Below, piece after piece: positions 45,320-57,506 of a DNA stretch of 64,000 nt. The translations under genes were made by a program, and so were the position numbers. Position 1 is the first letter of the stretch. The number at the start of each line of letters is the position of its first letter. The notes below the pieces were generated by a model. It had not been told where the DNA came from and ran no database searches. It was given only the letters and a program-made list of their open reading frames with translations. Source of the DNA: Serendipita indica DSM 11827 (lineage: Eukaryota; Basidiomycota; Agaricomycetes; Sebacinales; Serendipitaceae); NCBI GenBank assembly GCA_910890315.1, contig CAJVGD010000010.1, positions 62,001-126,000 on the forward strand, given 5' to 3'.

Positions 45320-47996
45320 ATGTCGGCAGCCAGCGTCGAGTGGTGAGCCCAACCTGGATCCGTTTTCGACCTTGGCTCTTACTCGGACATGTAGCCGCAA
45401 GCATAAAGCCAAGTGCAAACAAACTAAAGGCTCTGAAGGATGCAATCTGTGCACCTTGGATCGCCGCATATGCTTCTCATCCTCCCAGGCAGGACATCAA
45501 CGATGGGCAGACATCTCTTTGAGTGTCATAGACGTCGAGGACGAAGAGTATGTGTCTATTTTGTTCGTCTACCGACAAACTCTGATGATCACAGCATGCG
45601 CGCGCCAACACCCGACCATTCTGTCGACGAGATCGCGGCCAGCACTGAGAGGAGGAACCCGCGTCGGCATGCGTCTGCTTGTGACAGATGTCGTACTCTC
45701 AAGGTTGGTGATTCTCCATGTTACATGTGCTGTCATTGAACGTGCTAACCGCGGACGACGACCGTTCTTCCATATCCAGGTCAAATGCAACTGTTCAAGC
45801 AACTGCTCGAACTGTTCCACAGCAGGTGTCGAGTGCACGCGTGATATGAAGTCACGCCTTCGTGGGCCATCGAAACGATACCTCGAAGCTCTGGAGACTA
45901 AATTGACCTACCTGGAATCTTTTGTTGATACTGTTCGTCCTTCGATAGCCATGTTGGCCAAATATTTGACCATTTTCACCAGCCCAATGCTAGGCAAACA
46001 CCCTCCGAGACGAGCACCTCAAGGCGCACATCCCTTGTCGGCTCCGCCGTTGGGAAAAGGCCACAGACGCAAAATCCGCACAATACTCCGAAGCCCGTAG
46101 CTGTTCCAGCCAAGGGTATTTTCGCTTGTCTGATTGCTTGGTTGATGGCGGCGTTTTCACTATCTGGAACCCAAGCCATCCAGCGGCCAGGTGCCTTGGA
46201 GGGTTTCATTTCCTCGACTCTGCCAAAATCCAATGGGACGTCTGTTTCAAGAACAGAAAATGGGAGGCGAAAGGGGGGATTGTCGACAATCTCAAAGGCC
46301 AGTTCAACACCGTCTGAAAATCATTATCATGTGGAATGCCATCGGGCGAATCCTGTAGATACATCGCACTACAACCCTCCAATCTCCCTTCAGACCCTCT
46401 GCGTTCGCGCACATGACCTCGACGGCAATCCGGAGTCACCGACACCGCTCTCTCCAGACGCTATAATTGATGCTACGCCTCATGCTCAATTCATATACGA
46501 TGCCGACATTGTCAGCCATTCACCTCGCACCGAAACAATCAAAGCCTATGCGCCTAGCTCGTCCCATCCAGTCGAACGTGACTCGCCAGCAGGTCAACGA
46601 CCACTTTCCAGCGACCCCTCTCCCTCAATATCCCTGTATGCAACACTGGATGGCCTTGAGTCGCTCCCAATCACAGGCGACGCGTGGGCCGATTCTCTTC
46701 CTCTTCAGGGTGGCTTCTTCTCATGCCCGCCTCGTGAATTGAGTCTTACTGGAAACACACATCTATATAGATCCAGCAAAATCTATGACGGCCCATATTC
46801 GGCTGTCTATCGAGGCATCTACAAGGACGAATATGGCGAAGAAGACGTGCGTACATTCTTCGTCGGCCAAAGTACACTCATTCAATTTACATAGGTCGCC
46901 ATCAAAGTGATAAAACCAGTTGGCCCTAAGCATTCTATACGGCGGGTATGTGGCACCGAAACGGCGAGGGTCGGCCTAAACTGGTTTCAGAGACGTCGTC
47001 GCGAGGTTATTACTGGGATAAAGGTTCGGCATCCAAATATTCTTCCCGTCTATGGGGCCGTGGAAGGTCGAATGTTTGGACCCTTTGGCGCAATCGTCAC
47101 ACCGGTGAGTTGGTAATTTAATCTAACGTCGTTTATTGAATATAAACAGTGGTGCTCAAACGGCAATGCTGTTCAATATCTCCAGAACTACAAGCTCTCG
47201 CCACTCGAAAGATATCGATTGGTGAGTACTGTTGCGACCAGGGACGAGTGTCGGCTAACAGCAGTACAGTGGCGAGGTGTTGTGGATGGCCTGGTTCACC
47301 TCCATTCGCATGAGCCGCAAATCGTACATGGAGATATGAAACCCGTACGTTGCTTCACGTTCTGTGCCAGATTGCGCTCATCTAGGATGTTTAGCCCAAC
47401 GTTCTTATTGCAGATGACGGACGACCGATGATCTGCGACCTTGGTCTTGCGCGACTCATCGTCGACGGCTCTCAACCCTCATCGTCCCCTCGAGTGCAGG
47501 GTTATGAACATTGGGCGTGGATGGGTGGAATCAACACTACGAGTGCGCATACGGGACGCCGCGGTATCTTGCCCCCGAGCAGGTCGACCTGAATCGTCCA
47601 TCTCAGCCAACCACGGCTACGGATGTATATGCGCGGTAGCGTGCATTGGATTCGAGGTGCGTTGTCATCGCAATATGCTGGATAGCATAGCTGATACGAC
47701 CCTAGTTCATCTACTTGGTTGTACCTTATGCTCATCGAGAGCATAACCTCCAAGGACAAATATTCCACGACATTCGGACTGGCGTCCCACCCGCGTCTCG
47801 ACCAGACATGTCCTCTTCTTTGGCTGATGATGCACCCGCGTCATCCTCTGCCGATGGCATCGATATTCTTTGGAGTATTCTAGAGTCGTGCTGGAGTCGT
47901 GAGCCACGGTCTCGCCCGACTGCATTGCTCTTGCGCAAATGGTTGGTCGAGTACGAGGACGTGATCGTCGATGCGCTCGAATGTGGAGTATACTAG
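45320..47996 (+). pseudogene. PK4: double zinc cluster - kinase fusion, activation segment shifted
   Basis: Exon 1 45320-45342, exon 2 from 45395. The first cluster is MSAASVEC|RKHKAKC then SEGCNLCTLDRRIC: Ser 5 replaces the first Cys, the other five are present. A second, complete Gal4-type cluster follows: SACDRCRTLK|VKCNCSS, NCSNCSTAGVEC (C-x2-C-x6-C-x5-C-x2-C-x6-C), then the heptad-like RYLEALETKLTYLESFV, as in Zn2Cys6 factors. The kinase has KIYDGPYSAVYRGIY, VAIKVIKPVG, QIVHGDMKP and MICDLGLARLIV, but one base is missing near 47554 (HTG|TPRYLAPE) and two are extra near 47634 (VYA|VACIGFE). The rest runs to TAG at 47994-47996. The first half could still make a DNA-binding protein. Confidence 0.7.
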
Positions 47997-48669
47997 TCAC
48001 CCCGCCTTATTTCGCGAAACTATCCTCACCGGTTTAAGCCAAACCCCGCTGTACATCCTCAAATTGGTCGCGCCTTGACAATCTGTGCGAATTCTCTCTG
48101 CTGAAAGGCCTCGTAACTCTCTCGAGCTAGTCCAAACACACCAAGCTGGTGTCAAACTGTATGTTCGCTGCAAATATGACGATATTTTGGACCAGTTCAC
48201 CCTGCCTAAATGTCCCCCAGTTGACACATGGAGATGTAATGTCATCGGAATATGGTAGATTTCATGCTTTCACAATGATTGAGCTAAAGAATGGTGGGGA
48301 TGTATTACGTGGACTGCCATTGCTGAGCTTATAATCGACAGCCTCGTGGCGAATTTGCCTGCTGGACCAACGGCGCATGATCAGCAGTAAGTATAGTCGA
48401 GGACAAAAAGTGTCTACATCGGTTCTTCACCAAAGCTCTCGCAAACTGTCATAGATGGCACGCATAGCACCATCAATATCTCCGCCTGGCACAACCTCGA
48501 GTCGTACCACCCTGATCCAACTGCGACGCTGTGTCCCTAATCGCATAGAAGCCACAGGAAAGTTACGAGCCTCGGCTCGAAGTGTGTGGGCGGATACGAT
48601 GTTGGAGGACGCAGGCTCTTCCCTTGGTATTTCCGCACATTTCGATGATGATTTGAATGCTGTTTGTCT
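47997..48669. other. Intergenic after PK4
   Basis: No gene recognised. Confidence 0.4.
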
Positions 48670-48790
48670 TTAGGGACGCGCACGCTATGCCCGGACATTG
48701 TGCGAGTGAGTGCCTAGTCTCCAAAGGAGATTAAGCGATGAGCGGTTGAATTGATGTGAATGCAATCCTTTTGAATGGAGAGTACGAGCC
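48670..48790 (+). pseudogene. Duplicated enolase 3' flank, copy 2 (short)
   Basis: The stretch with GCGGTTGAATTGATGTGAAT and CCTTTTGAATG matches the enolase 3' flank (38408-38440). It is shorter and more decayed than copy 1 and precedes PK5. Not a gene. Confidence 0.5.
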
Positions 48791-48991
48791 AACGTGGCAA
48801 TGTGGCGCGTCAGGTAGGTCGAAACCAGGGTGTGCTTCCCTGTATTCGTCGGGGAGAAAATATCATCTCTGGTCAACTACCGACATATAATCAGACGTGA
48901 TCGCCGTTGTATGCCGTTTGTCTCTCCTCGTCCTCTCCATCTTCACTCTCCGTTGTTGAAGTTGTACAGCAGTATTCCAAAGTATCACAGC

Positions 48992-51181
48992 ATGTCGACG
49001 ATGACGATGGCGTGCGAAGCGTGGTGAGCCCTCCTTGGACCCGCCGTCGACTTTGGCTCACACTCGAATCATGCAGCTACGCGCGCACTATCGAGTGTAT
49101 ACGAAATAGAACCTCTGAGAGATGCAATGCTTGCATTCAGACCCGCCAGGCCTGTTCTCCGACCCTTGGAGCCACCGATCCACAGTTGGCAGCGCGCGCT
49201 TTCATCCCACACGAAGTCGCCAATCAACGGTAAGTTACAATCTACCCTTGCGCTGGCATTATGCTGACAACATCAGCATACTTGCTCCCGGCACCACACG
49301 GTCGACAAGCCAATATCCTGCTCACCAGGTGAGTTTTCTACTCGCACCGCTCTCCTCGTTTCTCATGGCTGATCCACACTGATCCACCAGTCTCAAATCC
49401 AACATTCTGCTGGCGTCGTGAGCCCTAAGGTGAACGGCGACGATGGAAACGACATTGAGCAAACAGTCGCTCGCCTGACTCGTCTACAACGCCTAATCAA
49501 CAGACTTATTCATCCGGTGGTGAAACTACAGAGAGCCACCAAGGACTCACTAGGCGGCTCTCGGGCTTTTTCACCGCGCAATTTTGATCCAGCGTCTTCT
49601 CCAGTTACACAAGCGGGTGGTTCCCCGCGATCAATCACGGACCGCGCGTCGTCTGCCTCTCATAGGACACCTATTCAACCACAGAGCCCGACGTCAAGTC
49701 TTTTCGAGAGCGTAGACGTCGACCTCGAAGGTAGACAAAGACCTTTCGGGTATCTGGCTCAAGACGTGGATGCTCCCACTCGCCCGGTATCACTAAAAGA
49801 GGTTAATCTCGACTATCCAACTCACCTTTCATCTTTTCCTTCTCTCGGCGCCCACAAGAACTTGCGCCACTCTTCCGCCAGCAGCGTCTCCTGACAATTC
49901 GAGCCTGCCACCTCTTCTCCGTGGACAATTCGAGAGAGAAACCTCACGGGCTACGTGCGCTTGCGCTCATTGCACAAAGTCTACGATGGTCCATATTCGG
50001 CCGTCTTTCAAGGTATCTACAAGGACGGGGACGAAGAAAAAGACGTATGTACCTTGTTTGTGGGTCGACTCCCACTGAGCGAGCACCGCTTAGGTCGCCA
50101 TAAAGATCGTTCGAGCCGTCGGGTCTCCTCGTTCCATACGGCGGGTGCGTCATGAAATATTGTAGAGATTGAGCTGACTTTGGCTCCAGAGAAGATGTCG
50201 TGAAGTCACGACAGGAATGAGTATCCACCATCCCAATATCCTCCCGGTATACGGCATTGTCGAGGGCGAGGAGTTTGGCCCGTTTGGCGGAATCATCACA
50301 CCAGTGAGATGCTTTTCTAGATTGAAAAGCCGTACTGAGCGTCCATAGTGGTGTCCAAATGGCAATGCTGCGCAATTGGTCCACGAGTACAATCTTTCAC
50401 CACTGGAAAGATATCGTCTGGTGAGTACTGATGGGATAAAAGAAGGTGCATGCTAACGATCACTCAGTGGCGAGGTGTGGTGGATGGACTTGCTCATCTA
50501 CATTCGCATTCACCGCAGATTGTACACGGAGACATGAAACCGGTGGGTCTTTCCTCAGGTACTCCCCTGACTTCGCTGACCGCCGACCTCTAGCCCAATG
50601 TTCTGATTGCCAAAGATGGAAGGCCGATGATTTGCGACCTCGGGCTTGCACGAATCTTGGTCGATGAGACCTCATTCTCGAGCGACGAATACGCTAGCGA
50701 CGAAGATCAGTCATGGATGCGTAAAATCAATACCACAACGCCGCATTCTGGAACACCTCGATACCTCGCTCCCGAACAGGTTGATCTAAACCGTCCTCTA
50801 AACCTACGGCAGCGGCAGACGTACGCAGTCGGGTGTATCGGGTTCGAGGTACGTCGTCTCCTCTGAAACTCCGCTCCATGACGCTTGACCAATGGCACAG
50901 TTCATCTACTCAAAGTTGCCCTACGCAAATCGTCCACAACTCTCCAGGGCCAAATCTTCCATGATATTCGTCGCGGCATCCTCCTGCTCGACTCGACGAC
51001 CTCACACTCACCCAAAACTAGTCCATTGTCGACCCCGGTCGATGGTGTGAGTCTTCTATGGGATATACTGGAGTGGTGCTGGCGTCGTGATCCTTCTTCT
51101 CGCCCGATGGCATTGCGTCTATGCGAGTTGTTGGCCAGTTACGAAGATGCGATTGTCAGTGCGCTCGAGCGCCAAACCTAA
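48992..51181 (+). pseudogene. PK5: Zn2Cys6 - kinase fusion with linker stop and altered subdomain IX
   Basis: Exon 1 from 48992 (MSTMTMACEAC|YARTIEC, then SERCNACIQTRQAC): Cys 8, 11, 18, 27, 30, 37, complete. Then RILAPGTTRSTSQYPAHQ and a helix LTRLQRLINRLIHPVVKLQ, as in PK2. In the linker a TGA (49892-49894) lies in the same frame as the kinase. The kinase reads KVYDGPYSAVFQGIY, VAIKIVRAVG, QIVHGDMKP, MICDLGLARILV, HSGTPRYLAPEQVD. Then two small deletions (one base near 50795, two near 50822) cancel and replace the expected TAADVYAVGC with RQRQTYAVGC, losing the conserved subdomain IX Asp. The end is CWRRDPSSRPMA and TAA at 51179-51181. Probably no active kinase. Confidence 0.65.
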
Positions 51182-51734
51182 CGGCTAGAGTTATGGAAAT
51201 TTCCTCCCCTTCTATCTGACCTTAAATCAACTTGAATTATTTCGTCGGATGCAAGCGGGCTGCCGGTAAAGATACCTTGGGAGCCTGTTCTGACGCTTGC
51301 AGTCTACAAGGCATGTATATATAATTAAATGTGTTCATAAAGGACCATAGTTCGTCGGTTTTCAGGCTTACGTAATACACTCACCGCGCTTGGAAACAAA
51401 CTCCCAAATATTGACGACGCGTTCAAATGTCGTGATTCTCCCTGAATGGCCTTGAGTACCGACTAATTACACTACCTTCGTATCATGAACACTTTACGAA
51501 CATAGTCATAATTGACTTGAGTCGACGGGTTGTCGTTCTTCGGATCGAGGCGCGCCGGCAAGTCTCTGTGAGAGAAAGAAAGTTTGTACGTGACATTTAT
51601 CCCGTATAATGGTCGTTTTGGAACCGTCTATATTATGTATAATGCGTTTCTCCCCTATCTAAGGATGAGCCTGGCGCCGATAATGACCAGTCTTCGCAGG
51701 CGAGAACCTTTGATGGAGACGAATCAATTACTGT
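51182..51734. other. Intergenic before duplication arm B
   Basis: Nothing recognised. Confidence 0.4.
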
Positions 51735-52552
51735 TGAAAGAGGATATGGATAGGCGGAAATGAGGCGGGAACGAAGTGAAAACGACGCCGAGGGAGGGAC
51801 ATGAGCATGGTCCTTTGGTTAGAACACCACCAAACAACCATGTTAGAGCTTGATAAGAGACGAAGAGGTAAATTAGACTGTAAAGAGACCAATGGATGCG
51901 AGCGGTGTTGAGAAACGAGCGGCGGCTCCAAAAAATGTGGCAGAATGTGATCCTTTATGCAACCGTTTGGCGGGCCAATTTTATGCGGTCTTCTCATCGT
52001 ATTACTCGATTTAGAGCAGAAATAGATTATATAAACGAGGATCTACGGGGTTCCTTGTGGTCAGCGATCAACAGCACGAGTCCACCAGGGTGCCTGCTCA
52101 CGAAAGGCCACAAGAAAACATGTAAACGCGTCAAACGTATACATAACAGGCTCTAGATGGGACTACACGCCCTTCAGAGGGAGTGCGCGTCTGCGCCCTG
52201 ATGTGGTGGAAAGGACGCGTTGAGCCACGTCCGGAGCCAACGGTGACCAGCCCACAAACTTGCTTTTATCTGCCTCTATCTGAGTAGCTGAAACTCTCGG
52301 ATATAGATACCATCCATCCAACACGCGCCTGGTACCTCCAGGCAAAGGCATCTGCCAATCGGTGCGACTCAGCAGGTGGCTTGGATCACGTGTCTCGCGA
52401 AACGAGTTCAAACCCCGCTTTAGCGCGTCATTATAAAGAGGCCATGAGTCAGTTTCTGGCCGGCCTCGCACCTTGACCTCGCCCCCCGACGCGTCCTTTG
52501 GTCGCTGCCCACCAACGCGTCTACAAAGCCGGGATCTGCAAACGAATAAACC

Positions 52553-53960
52553 ATGGACACGTATAATTTCGACGAGGACCTCATCGAGAAGCCGCGAAGG
52601 GATCCCACCCCCGAACCCGCAGACGACCGTGAGGTTATAGAGTGCCTCTGGTGGACGCGGAGCGACTGGGAGAAGCAGTGAGTTAGGCCACGCAGATTTC
52701 GATAGGCGCTGACGCTTTTCGCAACCAGCTTGGAAGGCAAAGAGGCCCTTGCCGGAGACGCGGATTCGCTGTTCGTGCTCTGTGAACATTTTAAATATCC
52801 ACTGACTTGCAGCATTAGACGGGACGAATCGGTCAGCGTCGCTCCATCAACAGAGCCCGATACGCTTTCGGTCTGCCCGAGCGATCTTGACGGTCGCTCG
52901 GACAGACTTTCATTGTTTGGCGACGCAGATGCGCCAGAGCTGGAGGACGAACCGGAGCCGGTCGGAGTCGAAGGGGACCTGGAGTCCGAATTTGAGGATG
53001 ACGAGGATAGGTTCGTAACTATGCATGAAGGGTCTGATTAATACTGATCGATACAGACCTATTCAACTCGCGGACCAGCAGAGCGACGCAGGTGAGCCCA
53101 GGAGGTCGAAAGCGTCGATCTCCCAGGGCCCAACCTCCGTCGGTGGGAACCTTCCTGCCGGCGGAGCTATTCTTAATATTCAGAGTCACGGCTCCGCTCG
53201 TTCAAGAAGCCGTGACAAACCTATCAAGAGCGGCTCCGCCGCCAGGGGTATGTCCTCCTTCGCCTTTTTCTCGCTAATCACTGACCTCGCCATCTAGGTA
53301 AAAAGGTCATCCGACCTCGCCATCCAGGCAAAAAGGTCACCCAACCTCGCAAGCCCTCTCGAAAGGCCTCCAAGGCCACCAAAGATGGAGTAGAGGAGAA
53401 GCATTTTGGTACGTGACCTTTTTTGGACAATATCCACTTGCTAACAATACGTAGAGAAAGATTCGATGGGATACGCGGATCCCATCGAGGTCCTTGAGCA
53501 CCTCAAGAGGGCTCAAAAGCATTTCAGGACGTCCACCTTCAAGGTCGTTTTCCCCGTCGACCAAGGATTTACAGTCGACGCAAAAGGGAGGCGCCGATGC
53601 GGAATCCGGGGGGCGATTGCAACCTCGGGCGTCGTGCGATGGGTCCACACGGAGTGCGAACCGTGTGGAATTGAGGTCGCAACGGGGGATTCGTACAGGC
53701 GCCATGTGATAGAGGCGCACTTTGGGATCTCTCGAGGGCGCAAAAAGGACCAACCAGATCGCATTCGTAAGTCCTTGGATGACTTTCGTAAACGGAATCG
53801 GAGCTGATGCCTTAGTGTAGAGAAGCGAATCAGGGAGCACTACGACGCGGAGAGGACGGGGAGGAAGCGAAAGGCGGAGGAGGACGATGGCGACGAGTAC
53901 GAAGATGGCGTGGAGCGCACCAGAAAAAGAGTCCGGAAGCAAGCCTCTAGCTTGGAATGA
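52553..53960 (+). CDS. Z2: single C2H2 zinc-finger nuclear protein
   Basis: Plus-strand twin of Z1, exons in frame throughout. MDTYNFDEDLIEKPRRDPTP starts at 52553; a splice after EKH leads to the acidic exon with SVCPSDLDGRSDRLSLFGD and EFEDDEDR; then PIQLADQQSDAGEPRR, a basic exon (GKKVTQPRKPSRKASKATKD), and MGYADPIEVLEHLKRAQKHF with FKVVFPVDQGFTVD. The C2H2 finger is CEPCGIEVATGDSYRRHVIE then AH (C-x2-C-x12-H-x4-H). The last exon is EKRIREHYDAE-like and basic (GRKRKAEED, RTRKRVRKQ), with TGA at 53958-53960. No break seen. A single finger plus acidic and basic tracts suggests a nuclear protein; the family is not recognised. Confidence 0.72.
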
Positions 53961-54368
53961 GTCTGGAAAATGCGATACAATCTAGCAGTCTGAATCTGAG
54001 CATATTCTGGTTATATAACTATATGCCACATCGATGCGACGCCCGAGGTCCAGTGAAGTGATGTCGAATAAAAAAGAGAAATGGAATATCCAAAATCTTG
54101 ATAGTCGAAACGTCGCCTCTGCGGGCCGGCAGTCGAGATGGGCGGGTCGAAGATGGGATCAGGCCCACTATCGCGACTGCATCACTGGGGGTATCCCAAA
54201 GTTCCAGCCTCATTCAAAAGTAGGCTTGACACCAGGCGAAGTCACTTTAAAAAGGGTCGATAGCCGATATGGAACCGCGTCGTTGTCCCCCGCTCAGGTA
54301 AGCAACTGGTTCGGCGAGGTTTTATCTAGTTGTGCAAAAATATTCAAAGCATAATCACAAGGCAAAGA
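53961..54368. other. Spacer between Z2 and PK6
   Basis: A 106-codon plus-strand frame (54034-54354) has no likeness to known families and is not kept in arm A, so it is not called as a gene. Confidence 0.4.
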
Positions 54369-57059
54369 ATGTCGACTGCGTGTGACGAGTGGTGAGTCGC
54401 GTCTTGAACCCGACTTCGACTTGGGCCTGATGTGAAGCATGTAGCCGCTCAAGCAAAATCAAGTGTACAACGCATTCAAACTCTCAGAGACGTGATGCGT
54501 GCATCCTGTCTCGCCACGTCTGCTCGCGGATCACGGGCTCGCCATTGGAAGACGGTTCATTGGATGTAGTTGATGTTAAAAATCTTCAGTAAGTGTCACA
54601 CCATGCATATATGTCATATATTCACGATATCAGTATGTCTGCCCCAACACGCAACAATCGTGACGGCAAGGGCGGTCCCGATTCCACTCAACCGGTCAGC
54701 CAACGTCGCTATCCTTCTCCTTGTGACATATCTCGTCCTTGCAGGGTCAGTGCTTCCCCGTGTTGCGCGTCCCTCATCGCGCTAATTAGAAATGTCCACC
54801 ATTGCCTTCTACATACAGGCCAAGTGCGACTCTCCGGGCGACTGCTCCTCTTGCTCAAAGTCGGGGGTCGAGTATTCACGTGATACCAAGCGGCTTCTTC
54901 ATGGCCAACCAAAGCCGGGCTACGTGGAATCTCTTCTCCAACTGGTTTGTTCTTCAACGACCACACTAGTTGCATATCTGATCATTCTCGCCAGCTCAAT
55001 GTCAAAAAAGGTGTCTCAGAAAGGCGAGATTCAACGAAACGGGAAACCGTCGTCGATACTCGCCGTAAGAAGGATACGAAATCGCCAAATCTGTCCCTCA
55101 AGCCCACGAGCGAGAGTAATAACCGTATTCTCGCCTGGATCCGCTCAGGTGCTTCGCTTTTACGAGCTCGAGTCAAGGTCACACAACGACAAAGTTCCCA
55201 ACCTGTCGGTGAAATGGGTACCCTGGGTGGTCAACCTCTGCCTCCTCCGGAAACGGATAGGCAGTCCATCTCGACGAGACCAAAACGGCTGCCCCGCAGG
55301 CTTTCATTGAAAAGCTCATCCAGCGTTCCCCGCCCTTCTTCGACGGCTGATCCTTTGAGCAGCACTGGTTGCATGACCACTCGACCATCTATCAATGATC
55401 ACACGGAATACCAAACGGCTAGCCCTATTCCTGAATCCCACTCCCACCCATGGGATCGCACCCAGAGTCAAGAGTCCCGCGAACCCGACTGTGGTGGTCA
55501 TTTCCAATCTCAAGACCGGCTCGTTGTTGACGATATTCTCGACTCCACAATCCCCGTGTCCCATACGTTCACCACCTTCAGCGTCGAACATCAACGTTGC
55601 TGGCCTTTGGTCGAGGCTGACTTGCCTGTTTCGTCATACCCAGTGGATCCTCTTCTGTCACTTTACCAGCAACATCTTTCCGGCGTTTCAATCCCCTCTC
55701 AATTCCTCGGTGTGGCTCCAAGCACTCGTCCCTCGGCTCTTGATCACGATGTTTCTGACCCCAATCCCGATGAAATTGTCCCATTTCACTCTCAAGGGCG
55801 GGATTTGACGAGCATCGTGCGTCTGTACCGATCACGCAAAGTCTACGATGGCCCTTATTCAGCGGTATATCAAGGCGTCTACGATGATGGACACCAGATG
55901 GAGGACGTACGTGTTGTCACGTCGAATAGAAACGTACTGAACAAACGACAGGTTGCCATCAAAGTCATCAAGGCAGTCGGTCCTAGGCATTCCGTTCAGA
56001 GGGTAGGTAGTGTCAAATCCGCAAGAGTAGATCTGAACTGGATGCAGAGACGTCGTCGCGAGGTCATGATTGGAAAGATTCTCCAACATCCGAACGTCCT
56101 ACCGGTACATGGTATCGTGGAAGATCGAATGTTCGGGCCATTCGGGGCCATTGTTACGCCAGTGAGTGAATCCTGTAACAGAAAGTTCTTATTGAGTATC
56201 CACAGTGGTGTCTAAACGGCAATGCTGCGCAATATCTTCACAAGCACGCCCCTTCACCACTGGAAAGATACCGTCTAGTGAGCAACGTTGCCATGGAATG
56301 AACGTGGGCTAATCCCTATGTAGTGGCAAGGCGTGGTCGGTGGTCTTGTTTACTTGCACTCTCCTTCGCCGCAAATCGTTCATGGAGACATGAAACCCGT
56401 AGGCCGCCTCACATTTTGCATCTCACGATCTGATTCCCGATACCTAGCCCAATGTTCTTATCGCTGCCGATGGAAGGCCAAAGATCTGCGACCTTGGACT
56501 GGTTCGAGTTGTGGTCGACGACTCTTCTTCGTCTTCTTCTGGCGACGGGTACAGCAGTGACGAAAGTCGGGAATGGATGCGCGAGATCAATACCACGACT
56601 CCGCATACGGGTACACCGCGATACCTTGCTCCTGAGCTAGTTGATCTCAACGATCCGTCGGAACCGACAACGGCTACGGACGTATATGCTGCGGGTTGTA
56701 TCGGATTCGAAGTACGTTTCTTTCACAATGCACCCCATCTGCCGAGTACCAGCACTAACGCGTACTAGTTCATCTACTCGGTTGTACCTTACGCTCATCG
56801 CGATGATAATCGACGTGGACAGATATTCCATGACATTCGCTGCGGGGTACCACCTGCCCGTCGACCACGCATCAAAACGACCACGGATTCTTCCTCATCT
56901 GACAAACTCCCCTCGGTCGATGGTATCGACGCCTTGTGGGATATCCTCGAGTTGTGCTGGAGTCGCGATCCTCTCCGTCGTCCAACTGCATCTTCCCTAT
57001 GGGAATGGTTGGATACTTACGAGAATCTTATAGTCGGTGCACTTCAGCAAGCGCCTTGA
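54369..57059 (+). CDS. PK6: Zn2Cys6-like - protein kinase fusion, twin of PK1
   Basis: Exon 1 54369-54391 ends TG, and exon 2 from 54445 starts C: MSTACDEC|RSSKIKC, then QRRDACILSRHVC. Cys 5, 8, 15, 27, 34 are kept but the fourth ligand is Arg 24. The second cluster is partial (SPCDISRPCR, AKCDSPGDCSSCSKSGVEYS, last Cys is Tyr). One donor there (GTGCTT) is weak. The long linker exon runs open from LNVKKGVSERRDS to the kinase: KVYDGPYSAVYQGVY, VAIKVIKAVG, QIVHGDMKP, KICDLGLVRVVV, HTGTPRYLAPELVD, ATDVYAAGCIGFE, CWSRDPLRRPTA, with TGA at 57057-57059. The kinase looks active; zinc binding by the N-terminus is doubtful. Confidence 0.75.
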
Positions 57060-57506
57060 CTACCCAACTGCTCAATCCCTCGATACCATTCGTCGCCACC
57101 ATCACAAGGCCCATTCTCCTGTCATACTATGGCTGGACGGTAGCTGCGGTGGCTACCCGGGCGAGGTTGGGTATCTTTGCTATCGCATAGAATCGGCTGT
57201 ATACGATTTTGCATATGAACCAATGGACTCTTACCATAGTTTTTACTTCCCGGAGTTCTTACACAGCCAAATCCATGAAACCCGGACGATCCCATCCTTT
57301 TTTAATCTCAAGGAAATATGATCCCTGAGATGATCAAGAGCAAACTTACGATATACTAAGCGGTGGCCCCTTCTACCAATGATTATAGCCATATAATAAC
57401 GTGTAACGAATGCATGATTGAATAATGATACAAGGTGAAAAGGATGCTACAGCGCCATCCTGCATGATAACTATCCGTGGGACCAATAAACTTCCGAGCG
57501 ATTCCA
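57060..57506. other. Convergent spacer between PK6 and PK7
   Basis: No gene recognised. Confidence 0.4.

Larger units (their letters stand above)
51735..57110. repeat. Inverted duplication, arm B (Z2 + PK6)
   Basis: Counterpart of arm A (29880-35370), opposite orientation. The outer edges are set by loss of visible likeness: left edge near the GGACATGAGCATGG stretch at 51798, right edge shortly after the PK6 stop (ACTACCCAACTGCTCAAT versus the PK1 tail). Confidence 0.8.

Noticed and set aside
52163-52789. 208-codon open frame on the minus strand upstream of and over the Z2 start
   Set aside because: Overlaps Z2 exons and its promoter; the mirrored frame in arm A is interrupted, so the likeness reflects the duplication, not a gene.
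54792-55310. 172-codon open frame in PK6
   Set aside because: It reads through an intron into the wrong frame; splicing at the GTTTGT donor gives the frame that reaches the kinase.
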